A stretch of DNA of 64,000 nt from Amycolatopsis mongoliensis (GCF_030285665.1 NZ_CP127295.1:8866001-8930000); one strand, 5' to 3'; positions 26,284-34,688 are shown, counted from the stretch's first letter. The notes: generated by a model from the sequence alone, not told the origin. Numbers and translations are program-made.

Positions 26284-27423
26284 CTAGATGTCCAAGTTCC
26301 GCCGGGTCTCCTCCGGCGTCCGGTCGCCACCGATCGCGCTCTTGTCGAACCACGGCTCGTCCTCCTCGGGGGTGACAGCTTCCTTGCCTTCGGTGAACGC
26401 CGTCTTGCCCGCCGCGATCCCGGCCTTCACGCTCGCACCGGCGACCAGCGGGCTCGCGCCGACCGACGTGCCGAACATCGTGGTCAGCGCGCGGTTGCCG
26501 GGCGTGAACGGCACGCGGGCCGTGTTCTCCAGCGTGTCGAGCCCGAACCGGGACTCGCCGGCGTACCGGCCGAGCCGGAACTTCCGGGTCATCTCCACGA
26601 CCTTCGTCGAGTACTTCGCGAGGAACTCGATGAACGTGTCGAGCAGCTTGCCGAACTTGCCGAGGTACCGGGTGACCTTCTGCAGCACGCCGGCGGCCTT
26701 GGCGATGGACGCGGTCATGGCGGCGGCGACCGAGCTGCCGAAGCTGATCACCGACGCGGCCAGCGCGGGCAGCCAGATGGTGATCAGCCAGGACACCAGC
26801 TCGGTGATGATCGCCTTGATCACCTCTTCGATGACCTGCATGACCATCGACCACATCTGCAGCACTTCGGAGACCGACCCGGCCGCCGAGCCGACGCCGC
26901 GGATGCCGGAGGAGAAGTCGCCGAGCGCCTCCTTGGCCGCCTTGCCGGCTTCGTCGACCCACTCGGCCAGCGCGGTGTCGCCGGTCTGCTCGAAGTCTTC
27001 GGCGAGCGCGACGAAGCCGTGCGCGATCGCGGCGAAGTTCTCCGACGCGTGCCCGATGGCCGGCCCGTCGCCGGTGACCGCGTGCAGCGCGTCCTGCAGC
27101 GGCTGGACCAGCTCGAGCAGCATGTTCAGCCCGTGGCTCACCAGCCAGCCGATCGGGTCCATCGCGAAGGTGACCATGTCGGTCGCGGCGGCGCCGACGA
27201 ACGCCGCGCCGTCACCGACCAGTGCCTTGCCCGCCGAGGCCAGCTCCCCCGCGCCGTCGGCCGAGGCCGCCTGCCGGGCGTGCTCGGCGATCGACTTGCC
27301 GGACTTGTACACGGTGCCGACCACCGGCGTGGCCTCCGCCGCGCGGTCGAGGTTCGCGCTCGTGCTCTCGTCGTACGGCTGGACGTCCAGCGCGTCGGCG
27401 ATGCTCTTCTTCGGCTCGGTCAC
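26284..27423 (-). CDS. Type VII secretion-associated helical protein with central hydrophobic region
   Basis: A 379-aa alpha-helical protein starting at GTG 27423, whose first bases overlap the previous stop (GTGA). Around residue 90 is a segment (MDPIGWLVSHGLNMLLELV, then PLQDALHAVTG) that clearly matches the N-terminus of the RHS protein at 40209 (MDPFGAILAAGVGWLIEHV). A long hydrophobic region near 195-250 (VIEEVIKAIITELVSWLITI, WLPALAASVISFGSSVAAAM) could insert in a membrane. The C-terminus is acidic (PEEDEPWFDKS). This is the architecture of actinomycete T7SS-exported LXG/WXG-like proteins without a toxin domain. Export is inferred. Confidence 0.8.
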   Translation of the reverse strand: MTEPKKSIADALDVQPYDESTSANLDRAAEATPVVGTVYKSGKSIAEHARQAASADGAGELASAGKALVGDGAAFVGAAATDMVTFAMDPIGWLVSHGLNMLLELVQPLQDALHAVTGDGPAIGHASENFAAIAHGFVALAEDFEQTGDTALAEWVDEAGKAAKEALGDFSSGIRGVGSAAGSVSEVLQMWSMVMQVIEEVIKAIITELVSWLITIWLPALAASVISFGSSVAAAMTASIAKAAGVLQKVTRYLGKFGKLLDTFIEFLAKYSTKVVEMTRKFRLGRYAGESRFGLDTLENTARVPFTPGNRALTTMFGTSVGASPLVAGASVKAGIAAGKTAFTEGKEAVTPEEDEPWFDKSAIGGDRTPEETRRNLDI

Positions 27424-27758
27424 TTGCCCTGCTCCCCGATCGCGTCGATCTCCGCCTCGTACCGGCCGAAGGCGATCACGCCCGCTTCTTCGGTGCCGCG
27501 GTACATCTCGGCGGCCTTGGTCATCTTGGTGGTGAGGCCGTCGACGCCGTCCTTCAGCTCGCCCAGCAGCGACCGCAGCTCGCCGAGCCGCTCGGTGTAG
27601 CCCTGCTTGGCCCAGATCCCGACGACGCCCCAGGCCGTGTCGGTCACGTCGGCGGCGTCGATCTTGGCCCCGAACTTGTCCGATTCCTGCTCGTAGAAGG
27701 GCAGCTGGCGCGCGTATCCGGAGATCGCGTCGATGTTGGTCTGGATTCCGTCTGACAT
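27420..27758 (-). CDS. Small WXG100/EspC-like type VII secretion substrate
   Basis: A 112-aa helical protein of the size and pattern of actinomycete ESX-associated substrates: two long helices around AWGVVGIWAKQGYTERLGEL, where the hydrophobic WGVVG segment takes the place of a W-x-G turn. No signal peptide, as expected for type VII substrates. It is translationally coupled to the larger helical protein, so the two may be cosecreted or form a complex. No ESX ATPase or EccB-E component is in this window, so the secretion machine lies elsewhere. Confidence 0.8.
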   Translation of the reverse strand: MSDGIQTNIDAISGYARQLPFYEQESDKFGAKIDAADVTDTAWGVVGIWAKQGYTERLGELRSLLGELKDGVDGLTTKMTKAAEMYRGTEEAGVIAFGRYEAEIDAIGEQGK

Positions 27759-27781
27759 CGCGGAAGTTCCCTCGGTCGGTT

Positions 27782-28267
27782 TCAGGAGCGGCGGAGGATC
27801 GGGCCCTGGTCGAAGTCGTCGTCGTCCCCCGGTGCGGGACGGCGTCGCGGCCGCGGCGCCTGCTGCTCCGACGCGGGTTCCGGTGCCGCGGTTCCGAACG
27901 CTTCGGCCTGGGCCTGCCGGACCTGCCCGGTGACGTCGACGCCGAGCTGGTCCCCGAACGCGTCGTCGACGATGCCGGCCTGCTGCTGGGCGGCCCCGGC
28001 CACGGCCCGGCGCAGGGTGGCCATGATCCGCTGGGCGAGCTGGCCCGCTTCGAGGCGCATCGCGCCGGCGGTCAGCCGCAGGTCGGTGACGGTCCCGCCG
28101 GCCCCCGCGACGACCGTCACCGTGCCGTCCGGCGAGGTCACGGTGGTCTCGACCCGCGCGATCCGCTCCTGCATGTCGCCGACGGCGGCGAACCGCGTCT
28201 CGGCCTGGCGCACCTTGGCCTGGAAGTTTTCGAACTGGGCGATCAGCTGGTCCATCTCGGCCGACAT
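27782..28267 (-). CDS. YbaB/EbfC-family DNA-binding protein of the type VII-associated operon
   Basis: A 161-aa protein. Residues 1-100 match the YbaB/EbfC nucleoid-associated fold (MDQLIAQFENFQAKVRQAE, VTSPDGTVTVVAGAGGTVTD, LRLTAGAMRLEAGQLAQRI). The last ~50 residues are a disordered Pro/Arg then acidic tail (RPRRRPAPGDDDDFDQG). Such proteins are regularly first in actinomycete WXG100 operons. AAGGAAGAG precedes the ATG; it is 23 bp upstream of the WXG100-like gene. Confidence 0.88.
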   Translation of the reverse strand: MSAEMDQLIAQFENFQAKVRQAETRFAAVGDMQERIARVETTVTSPDGTVTVVAGAGGTVTDLRLTAGAMRLEAGQLAQRIMATLRRAVAGAAQQQAGIVDDAFGDQLGVDVTGQVRQAQAEAFGTAAPEPASEQQAPRPRRRPAPGDDDDFDQGPILRRS

Positions 28268-28672
28268 CGTCTCTTCCTTCACACGTGGGGGCTTCGCCGG
28301 ATCATGACAGGTTCCCCGGCCGTTTCGTGGCGCTTCGCCCGAATACGCCGAAGACCGGCGCCGGCGGCGGTGGCGCACCGGACCCGGTCCGCGCCGCACC
28401 TCGCACACCGGCAGCCCGATGGCGCGCGGCCCGGTCCGGCGGCATCCCGTGCCACGAAACGGATCCCGCCGCCCAGGCCGTCCGGGTGCACCACTCACGG
28501 ACTCGCAGTGGACTGGACCACCAGCACGTCGTGCACTGTTGACACGATCGAGAACCCGGCCATACCCTCCCCCTATCCCCAACGCGCTTCCGCATTCCCC
28601 TTCTCTCCCGGAAATACAACGTTGTAAAAGTCCGCCCGGGTCACTGACCTGCGGCTTTGAGAGTGAGGTTCC
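28268..28672 (+). promoter_or_regulatory. Intergenic region with candidate promoter and LacI-type operator for the GH54 gene
   Basis: A 405-bp divergent region. A plausible sigma-70 promoter is TTGACA (28539-28544) with CATACC (28561-28566), 16-bp spacer. The perfect palindrome TACAACGTTGTA (28615-28626) lies about 45 bp downstream of the expected start point; its central AACGTT is typical of LacI-family operators. A bound repressor would act as a roadblock. The GH54 GTG follows at 28673 with GTGAGG before it. I see no gene in the remainder. Confidence 0.55.
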
Positions 28673-30490
28673 GTGCCCCGCGGTCGAAGTCTCCTCGCCA
28701 CCCTCGCCACCACCCTGCTCGTCCTCGCGACGATGCTCGGGCCGAGCACCGCCGCGCAGGCCGCCGGTCCCCTGCCGTGCGACATCTACGGCTCGGCCGG
28801 CACCCCGTGCGTCGCCGCGCACAGCACCACGCGGGCCCTCTACTCGGCCTACGCCGGCACCCTCTACCGCGTGCAGCGCGCCTCCGACCGCGCCGAGACG
28901 AACATCGGCCTGCTCGCCACCGGCGGGTACGCCGACGCCGCCGCGCAGGACTCGTTCTGCGCCGGCACGACGTGCACCATCACGGTGATCTACGACCAGT
29001 CCCCGCGCCACAACGACCTCACGGTCGAAGGTCCCGGCACCGCGGGCGGCCAGGACGTCGCCGCCGTCGCGTCCGCCCTGCCGGTCACCGCGGGCGGGCA
29101 CAAGGTCTACGGCGTCTACATCTCCCCCGGCACCGGGTACCGGCACTACGTCGGCGCCGGCGTCGCGGTCGACGGCCAGCCCGAAGGCATGTACATGGTC
29201 GCCAGCGGCACGCACGTCAACGGCGGCTGCTGCTTCGACTACGGCAACGTCGAGGCGCAGATCGCCGACACCGGCAACGGCCACATGGACGCCGTCAACC
29301 TCGGCACCACGTGCTACTTCCCGCCGTGCACGGGGATCGGCCCGTGGGTGGCGGGCGACCTGGAGAACGGGCTGTTCCAGGGGAACCGCTCCAACACCGC
29401 CAACCGCGGCAACGCCACCCCGTTCGTCACCGCGCTGCTGAAGAACAACGGCCAGACCACCTTCGCGCTCAAGGGCGGCAACTCCCAGAGCGGCGGCCTC
29501 ACCACCTGGTACAACGGCGCACTGCCCTCGGGCGGGTACACGCCGATGCACCAGGAGGGCTCGATCGTGCTCGGCACCGGCGGCGACAACAGCAACGCGT
29601 CCATCGGCTCGTTCTTCGAAGGCGTGATGACCGCGGGCTACCCGACCGACGCCGCGGACGACGCCGTCCAGTCCAATGTGGTCTCCGTCGGCTACGCCGG
29701 CAGCACCGGGACACCGCCCTACGCGGCCACGGTTTCCGGCCCCGGCGGCAAGTGCCTCGACGTCGCCGGCGACGACACCGGCGGCAACGGGACCGCCGTG
29801 CAGCTGTGGGACTGCCAGGCGAACGCGGCCGACCAGCACTGGGCGCACAACGCGGACTCCTCGCTGTCCACCTTGGGCCGCTGCCTCGACGTCACCGGCA
29901 ACGGCACGGCGAACGGCGCGCTGCTGGAACTGTGGGACTGCAACGGCGTCGGCGGTCAGAAGTGGGTGCAGCAGGCCGACGGCTCACTGCGCAACCCGCA
30001 GTCCGGCCGCTGCCTCGACTCGCCGAACGGCGCCACCGCCAACGGCGCCCGCATGCAGCTGTGGGACTGCAACGGCGCCGCGGCGCAGAAGTTCTCGGTC
30101 ACCGGCGGCGGCCCGGTCACCGGCCCGGGCGGCAAGTGCGTCGACGTGGCCGGCGACGACACCGGCGGCAATGGCACCGCCGTGCAGCTGTGGGACTGCC
30201 AGTCCTTCGCGGTGGACCAGCACTGGTTCCACTTGTCCGGCGGAGCGTTGCGCACTCTCGGCCGCTGCCTCGACATCATCGGCAACGGCACGGCGAACGG
30301 CACCCAGGTCGAACTGTGGGACTGCAACGGCGTGGGCGGCCAGGTGTGGACGCCCCAGGCCGACGGGTCGGTGCGCAACCCGCAGTCCGGCCGGTGCCTC
30401 GACTCCCCGAACGGCGCGACGGGCAACGGCACGCGGCTGCGGATCTGGGACTGCAACGGCTCGGCCGCCCAGCGGTTCGCGCTGATCTGA
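28673..30490 (+). CDS. Secreted GH54 alpha-L-arabinofuranosidase with two ricin-type lectin domains
   Basis: A 605-aa exported enzyme. Signal peptide ~1-31 (LLATLATTLLVLATMLGPST, cleavage near AQA). Residues ~32-345 closely follow the catalytic domain of fungal AbfB (GH54): PCDIYGSAGTPCVAAHSTTR, TITVIYDQSPRHNDLT, GTGYRHYVGAG, CCFDYGN. By comparison with Aspergillus AbfB, the nucleophile should be Glu in GDLENGLF and the acid/base Asp in GTGGDNSN. Two ricin B-type lectin domains replace the fungal CBM42, each with three QxW-type repeats (AVQLWDC, LELWDCNG, MQLWDCNG). It should release arabinose from arabinoxylan or arabinan. Independently controlled by the upstream palindrome and closed by a hairpin. 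Confidence 0.92.
   Translation: MPRGRSLLATLATTLLVLATMLGPSTAAQAAGPLPCDIYGSAGTPCVAAHSTTRALYSAYAGTLYRVQRASDRAETNIGLLATGGYADAAAQDSFCAGTTCTITVIYDQSPRHNDLTVEGPGTAGGQDVAAVASALPVTAGGHKVYGVYISPGTGYRHYVGAGVAVDGQPEGMYMVASGTHVNGGCCFDYGNVEAQIADTGNGHMDAVNLGTTCYFPPCTGIGPWVAGDLENGLFQGNRSNTANRGNATPFVTALLKNNGQTTFALKGGNSQSGGLTTWYNGALPSGGYTPMHQEGSIVLGTGGDNSNASIGSFFEGVMTAGYPTDAADDAVQSNVVSVGYAGSTGTPPYAATVSGPGGKCLDVAGDDTGGNGTAVQLWDCQANAADQHWAHNADSSLSTLGRCLDVTGNGTANGALLELWDCNGVGGQKWVQQADGSLRNPQSGRCLDSPNGATANGARMQLWDCNGAAAQKFSVTGGGPVTGPGGKCVDVAGDDTGGNGTAVQLWDCQSFAVDQHWFHLSGGALRTLGRCLDIIGNGTANGTQVELWDCNGVGGQVWTPQADGSVRNPQSGRCLDSPNGATGNGTRLRIWDCNGSAAQRFALI
29738..30490 (+). repeat. Tandem duplicated ricin-type lectin coding units
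   Basis: Two in-frame copies of a ~384-bp unit start at 29738 and 30122. Each begins with codons for GPGGKC(L/V)DVAGDDTGG and runs through three lectin subrepeats to the next copy or the stop. The copies are still very similar at both DNA and protein level, indicating fairly recent or homogenised internal duplication. Confidence 0.85.
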
Positions 30491-30496
30491 ACTCCG

Positions 30497-30526
30497 CCCG
30501 GTGGGGACTTCGCGGTCCCCACCGGG
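30497..30526. terminator. Bidirectional hairpin terminator
   Basis: Perfect 12-bp stem CCCGGTGGGGAC / GTCCCCACCGGG with loop TTCGCG, between the convergent GH54 and cupin genes, 6 bp after one stop and 7 bp from the other. Confidence 0.8.
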
Positions 30527-30533
30527 CCGGTGT

Positions 30534-31001
30534 TCAAGCGCCGGCCACCGAACCCGGCGGCAGGAAGTCGACGTCGTGCAGCGCCGACAACCGGACGACC
30601 TCGGCCGGGTCCGCGAGGTCGTGCAGCTTGTCGAAGAGCTGCGCGAGCCGCCCGGCCGGACTCACCCAGAACAGCGCCCGGGTGGGGCTCTCGCCGCGGT
30701 TGTAGTAGGCGTGCGGGAGACCCTTCGGCATCCGCACGGTGTCGCCGGGCCCCGCGGTTTCCCACGCGCCGTCGAGGTAGAGGGTGACCACGCCGTCCAG
30801 GACGTAGATGTGCTCGTCCTGGGTCGGGTGCACGTGCGGCGGTACCCCGGTGCCGGGCGGGTCGAGGGTCTCGAACGCGAAGCTCGACTCGCTCGCGGCC
30901 TTCAGGGAGTAGGTGTGCCCGAGCACGTTCCACACCTTCCCTTCCCCGGCGGGCGTGATCCCCTTCGGCAGCGGTCCCAGCACGATTTCCTCGCCGTTCA
31001 T
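30534..31001 (-). CDS. Small cupin-domain protein
   Basis: A 155-aa single cupin. Motif 1 is HVHPTQDEHIYVLDGVVTLY (metal ligands His, His, Glu/His) and motif 2 contains PKGLPHAYYNRGE with the last His. It resembles quercetinase-like or general stress cupins without defined substrate. The ATG overlaps the stop of the SARP-NACHT gene (ATGA, 30998-31001), so it is translated with that regulator, an unusual pairing suggesting a functional link, for instance ligand sensing or modification. Function otherwise unknown. Confidence 0.85.
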   Translation of the reverse strand: MNGEEIVLGPLPKGITPAGEGKVWNVLGHTYSLKAASESSFAFETLDPPGTGVPPHVHPTQDEHIYVLDGVVTLYLDGAWETAGPGDTVRMPKGLPHAYYNRGESPTRALFWVSPAGRLAQLFDKLHDLADPAEVVRLSALHDVDFLPPGSVAGA

Positions 31002-33733
31002 CGATCCTCCTGCTCGTCGTGGCCGGCCTCAGCCAGCCGCTCCTGGACGCGGGCGTGGCGGAACTGGTAGACGCCGCCGGCCTGCCGGAGGACGCCGCGG
31101 CGGTGGGCGTCGTCGAGGAAGTGCATGAGCCGCCAGGGAAGGCGGCCGGTCGCGGCGAGCCAGACGTGGTGGACGAAGTAGTTGCCCCAGGCGCGCGTCA
31201 CGAGGACCGCCAGGCCGATGCCGCCGCCGAAGAAGACGCCGACCACGAACGGCAGCACCGGGTTCGTCGCCGGCGGGAACACCTGGCCGCCGGCGATGGC
31301 GCCCGCGAGGCCGTAGCAGACCGCCGCGACGCCGCGCGCCATGAACCACCCGAACGACGCGCCCGCCAGCCCGCCGGCGACGGCCAGTGCCAGGTCGTAC
31401 CGGCCGCCCAGCACCGGCAGGAACCGGGTGTTCGCGGTGAACGCGAACGCCATCCCGTCGAACAGCCCCAGCGACACCAGGAAGGAGCCGGCCAGCGCGA
31501 TCGCGCCGGTCCGTTCGTTGCGCAGGATCGTCCCCGGGCTCGACACCCGGCTGGCGTCGACCGGTTTCGCGAGCCACACGTGCACCGCGAACACCAGGCC
31601 GAACACCAGGGCCAGGAAGACGACCAGGCCGGTGGCCAGCGACCAGCCCAGGCCGAGCAGGACGCCCACGACGGCGCCGATCGCGAAGCGCCCGGCGAAC
31701 TTCCGGGTGGCCCCGGCGAAGCGCAGTTCGGTGCGCAGCGGCTCCGGCGCGCGCCCGAAGCGGTGGGTCAGGTAGCCGGCGCCGCCGAACGAGAGGCCGT
31801 AGATCGCGGCCAGCGCCGGGCCGTCGTCGACCCAGCCGGTGACGACGAAGAACAGCGCGATCAGCACGCCGACCAAGGCCGCCCGTGTGCCGGCCGGAAC
31901 CGCCCGGTACAACTGCCACCAGGCCAGGTCGCGGCTGCGTGCCCGGTCGAGGTGCCGGGCCAGGAAACCCAGCCAGCGGGTCGCCTGCGCCGCGGTGTAC
32001 CGCCCGGACGGACTGGTCTTCGGGTTCCGCCCCGGCGGCTGCGGCACGTCCGCGTAGGCGTTGGGGACGAACGAGTCGAGCAACTGCCCTTCGACGGCGT
32101 CGGCGTCCTCGGCGCCGAGCAGCTCGGCGGGATCCGCGCTCGCCCGGCCGTAGGCGATCCGGGCGAGGTCGACCATCAACGGCGTCCGCAGCACCCGGGC
32201 CAGGGCCGCGTCCGGGTCCCGGCGCAGCCGTTCGGCCACGGGGAGCCAGCGGTCGCGGCCCGCGCCTTCCCGCGCGGACAGGTAGGTGATCGCCTCCTGC
32301 CGGGCCACGGGTTCGAGCCGCACCACGGTGGCGGCGCTCAGCGCCGCGCCGGACTCGCGCGTGACCTGCTCGTACTCGGCCGAGCGGCAGGTCAGCACCA
32401 GCGAGCGGCCCACCGCCATGGTCTGGTCCAGTGCGTCGAGCGCCGCGGCGCGCAGGTCGGTCGGCATCTCGTCGAGGCCGTCGAGGACCGGGACGACGTG
32501 GCCGCCGAGGACGAGCCGGGTCGGTGCGCCGGGCCCGTACTCCCGGGCGGTGAGCAGCGCCGGGTGGTTGTCGGCGAGCCGCCCCGCCAGCCACCGGTCG
32601 AGGTGCTCCCGCCGCGGATCCCACGAGGCCAGCGAAAGCAGGACCGGGACCGGCGCCCCAGGAGCGCGGGTGCGCAGCAGCTCCAGCGTCAGCATCAGGG
32701 CGAGCACCGACTTGCCGGAGCCGGGCTCGCCGAGCACGACCAGCTGCCGCACGGGCAGCGCGGCGAAGGTCTCCGCGACGTCGTCGAGGTCGCCCCGGAG
32801 CGCCGGTTTGCCCGGCCGCGCGACGGACGACCAGTGCAGGACGATCGGCTGCGGCCGGTGCAGCGAACGCAGCTCGGCTTCGGCGCGCCACTGCCACGTG
32901 ACGGCTTCGGCCAGCTCGGTGACCGCGCGGTCGAAGGGGTGGTGCTCCGGCGGGACCTCCGCCGGCGGCCCGGGATCCGGACCGGGACCGGGGTCGCTCG
33001 CGGCGGACTCGGCGAGGAGCTGCTCGTGGAGCCGCCGCAGTTCGGGGTTCGGGTCGACGCCGAGCTCGTCGGCCAGCCGCCGGCGCAGGCCGTGGAACAA
33101 CGCCGAGGCCTCGGCGTAGCGGCCTTCTTTCGCGAGGGCGCGCATCAGGAGCAGGTGGGACAGCTCGCGCATCGGGTGCTCGCCGCAGAACTCGGTCAGC
33201 TCGCGGACGACCTCGCCCGTTTCGCCCAGCCGCAGCTGCCATCCGGCGCAGAGCTCCACGGCGTCGGCGCGCTGTTCGTCGAGCACGGCGGCGCGCCCGG
33301 CCAGCGTGGTCGTCCGCAACCCGTCGAGCGCCGGGCCCCGCCACAGGGCGAGCGCGGCACGGATCTCTTCGACGGCGTCGACGAGCTTCGCCTGCCCGGC
33401 GAGTCCCCGCGCCGCCGCGACGTGCCGGCGGAACCGGAGCGAGTCGAGATCGTCGATCTCGGTCTGCAGGCGGTACCCCGGCCCGTCGGTGACGATCATC
33501 CCGCCGGTCTCGCCGAGCCGGCTTCGCAGGGCGGACACGCAGTTGCGCACCTGCTTCACGGCCGTCGCGGGCGGCTCGTCCTCCCAGAGCGCGTCGATCA
33601 TGCGCTCCACCGGGACGACCGCGTTGGGGTTGAGCAGAAGTGCGGCGAGCGCGCGCTGCTGGCGCGGGCTCGCCAGGGTGACCCGATCCCCGTACGCCCG
33701 CACTTCCAGCGTCCCGAGAATCCGGAACCTCAT
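30998..33733 (-). CDS. SARP DNA-binding / NACHT NTPase / polytopic membrane fusion protein
   Basis: A 911-aa protein with unusual architecture. Residues 1-95 form an OmpR-type winged helix (MRFRILGTLEVRAYGDRVTL, PRQQRALAALLL) and ~96-250 a BTAD domain (HPMRELSHLLLMRALAKEGR), together a SARP. Residues ~320-600 are a NACHT NTPase with Walker A GEPGSGKSVLAL (~334) and the NACHT-type Walker B VVPVLDGLDEMP (~414). About 610-830 contain several transmembrane segments (GTRAALVGVLIALFFVVTGW, ALVFGLVFAVHVWLA). A final winged-helix-like tail (FRHARVQERLAEAG) resembles actinomycete NACHT membrane proteins. GAGGGG precedes ATG 33733; the far longer open frame is rejected because the SARP domain starts here. 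A membrane-tethered activator released or switched by nucleotide state is an inference; an immune-type NACHT role is possible. Confidence 0.88.
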   Translation of the reverse strand: MRFRILGTLEVRAYGDRVTLASPRQQRALAALLLNPNAVVPVERMIDALWEDEPPATAVKQVRNCVSALRSRLGETGGMIVTDGPGYRLQTEIDDLDSLRFRRHVAAARGLAGQAKLVDAVEEIRAALALWRGPALDGLRTTTLAGRAAVLDEQRADAVELCAGWQLRLGETGEVVRELTEFCGEHPMRELSHLLLMRALAKEGRYAEASALFHGLRRRLADELGVDPNPELRRLHEQLLAESAASDPGPGPDPGPPAEVPPEHHPFDRAVTELAEAVTWQWRAEAELRSLHRPQPIVLHWSSVARPGKPALRGDLDDVAETFAALPVRQLVVLGEPGSGKSVLALMLTLELLRTRAPGAPVPVLLSLASWDPRREHLDRWLAGRLADNHPALLTAREYGPGAPTRLVLGGHVVPVLDGLDEMPTDLRAAALDALDQTMAVGRSLVLTCRSAEYEQVTRESGAALSAATVVRLEPVARQEAITYLSAREGAGRDRWLPVAERLRRDPDAALARVLRTPLMVDLARIAYGRASADPAELLGAEDADAVEGQLLDSFVPNAYADVPQPPGRNPKTSPSGRYTAAQATRWLGFLARHLDRARSRDLAWWQLYRAVPAGTRAALVGVLIALFFVVTGWVDDGPALAAIYGLSFGGAGYLTHRFGRAPEPLRTELRFAGATRKFAGRFAIGAVVGVLLGLGWSLATGLVVFLALVFGLVFAVHVWLAKPVDASRVSSPGTILRNERTGAIALAGSFLVSLGLFDGMAFAFTANTRFLPVLGGRYDLALAVAGGLAGASFGWFMARGVAAVCYGLAGAIAGGQVFPPATNPVLPFVVGVFFGGGIGLAVLVTRAWGNYFVHHVWLAATGRLPWRLMHFLDDAHRRGVLRQAGGVYQFRHARVQERLAEAGHDEQEDR

Positions 33734-33811
33734 CGCATCCCCCTCGTCCTCAAGCCCGGCCGCCCGGCGCCCTGGCTCCGAAACGCGCAGGTGGCGCCGT
33801 GGAGGCCGGCG

Positions 33812-33829
33812 CGAGGACGAAACGAGGAC
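33812..33829 (-). promoter_or_regulatory. Pair of 11-bp-spaced heptamers upstream of the SARP-NACHT gene
   Basis: CGAGGAC occurs at 33812-33818 and 33823-33829, an exact 11-bp period, 80-95 bp upstream of the SARP-NACHT start. SARP proteins bind heptamer direct repeats spaced by 11 or 22 bp. Only two copies are seen, so chance is possible. The 255-bp region 33734-33988 also holds the promoter of the divergent RraA-like gene. Confidence 0.35.
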
Positions 33830-33988
33830 GGCATCCGGAACCCTAGGGGCACGGCGAAAGAGGGGGAATGCCGGGGCGACCCGGTGGCGGGCGCGTCGTT
33901 GGGGGTCGCGCCCACCACCGGGACCGCCGCACCTCCGCGCCGGCGGGAACCGGCTCGGGCCATCGGGCATTCGCCGTACCATCGCCCG

Positions 33989-34654
33989 ATGCCGGTGAAC
34001 GACGAACTCGCGCGGAAGTTCCTCGCGGTCGACACGACCGCCCTCTGCGATGTCGACAAGACGACGAGGGTGCTGCACAGCGCGATCCGTGCCCGCTCCG
34101 CCCGGTCGCGGATCTTCGGGCCCGCGTTCACGGTCCGGTGCCGCGACGACTTCCTCGGCGTGCTCCAGGCCATCGAATCGGCGGCGCCGGGCGACGTGAT
34201 CGTGGTCGACGGCGGCGCGCGCGAAATCGCCCTCGGTGGCGAACTGTTCGCCCGCGGGGCGCTGGCCCGCTCGCTCGGCGGCATCGTCGTGGACGCCGGC
34301 TACCGGGACATGGCCTATGTCGGGGGCTGCGAACTCCCGCTGTACAGCCGGTTCGTCACCCCGCTTTCCGGCACGTCGTCGAAGCTCGGCGAGCTGCAGG
34401 TGCCGGTCACCTGCGGCGGAGTCACGGTGAACCCCGGCGACCTGGTCCTGGCCGACGGCGAAGGCCTCGTCGTGGTGGCTCCCGACCGGATCGGCGAGCT
34501 CCTCGACGGAGCACTCGCGATCAAGGAGGCCGAAAGCGCGGTCATCGGCCGGCTCGACGCGGGAGCCACGCTCAGCGAGACGTTCGCCCTCGCCGATCAC
34601 GTCGCCGCGCTGCGCCGGGGCGAACCGTCCGCGCTGCGGCCGCGTCGAAGCTGA
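33989..34654 (+). CDS. RraA-like / 4-hydroxy-4-methyl-2-oxoglutarate aldolase family protein
   Basis: A 221-aa protein of the RraA/HMG aldolase fold. Diagnostic stretches are SRIFGPAFTVRCRDDF (~39-54), GDVIVVDGGAREIALGGELF (~70-88) and GIVVDAGYRDM (~99-109), where the Arg-Asp of DAGYRD corresponds to the substrate and metal-binding site of the aldolases; GVTVNPGDLVLADGEGLVVV follows. Such enzymes cleave or decarboxylate oxo-diacids from aromatic degradation; regulatory RraA proteins lack this activity. The start has no Shine-Dalgarno. No aromatic catabolic operon adjoins it, so the substrate is open. Confidence 0.85.
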   Translation: MPVNDELARKFLAVDTTALCDVDKTTRVLHSAIRARSARSRIFGPAFTVRCRDDFLGVLQAIESAAPGDVIVVDGGAREIALGGELFARGALARSLGGIVVDAGYRDMAYVGGCELPLYSRFVTPLSGTSSKLGELQVPVTCGGVTVNPGDLVLADGEGLVVVAPDRIGELLDGALAIKEAESAVIGRLDAGATLSETFALADHVAALRRGEPSALRPRRS

Positions 34655-34656
34655 CG

Positions 34657-34682
34657 GCGGCCGGCCGGCACCATCCGGCCGC
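34657..34682. terminator. Hairpin between convergent RraA-like and LysR genes
   Basis: Stem GCGGCCGG / CCGGCCGC (8 bp) with a 10-nt loop in the short gap between convergent stops. Weaker than other hairpins in the window, and overlapping pairings are possible because of the GC-rich repeat. Confidence 0.5.
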
Positions 34683-34688
34683 GGTCGC

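Noticed and set aside
31019..33988. Long plus-strand extension upstream of the RraA-like gene
   Set aside because: Antisense to the SARP-NACHT gene; RraA homology begins only at 33989.
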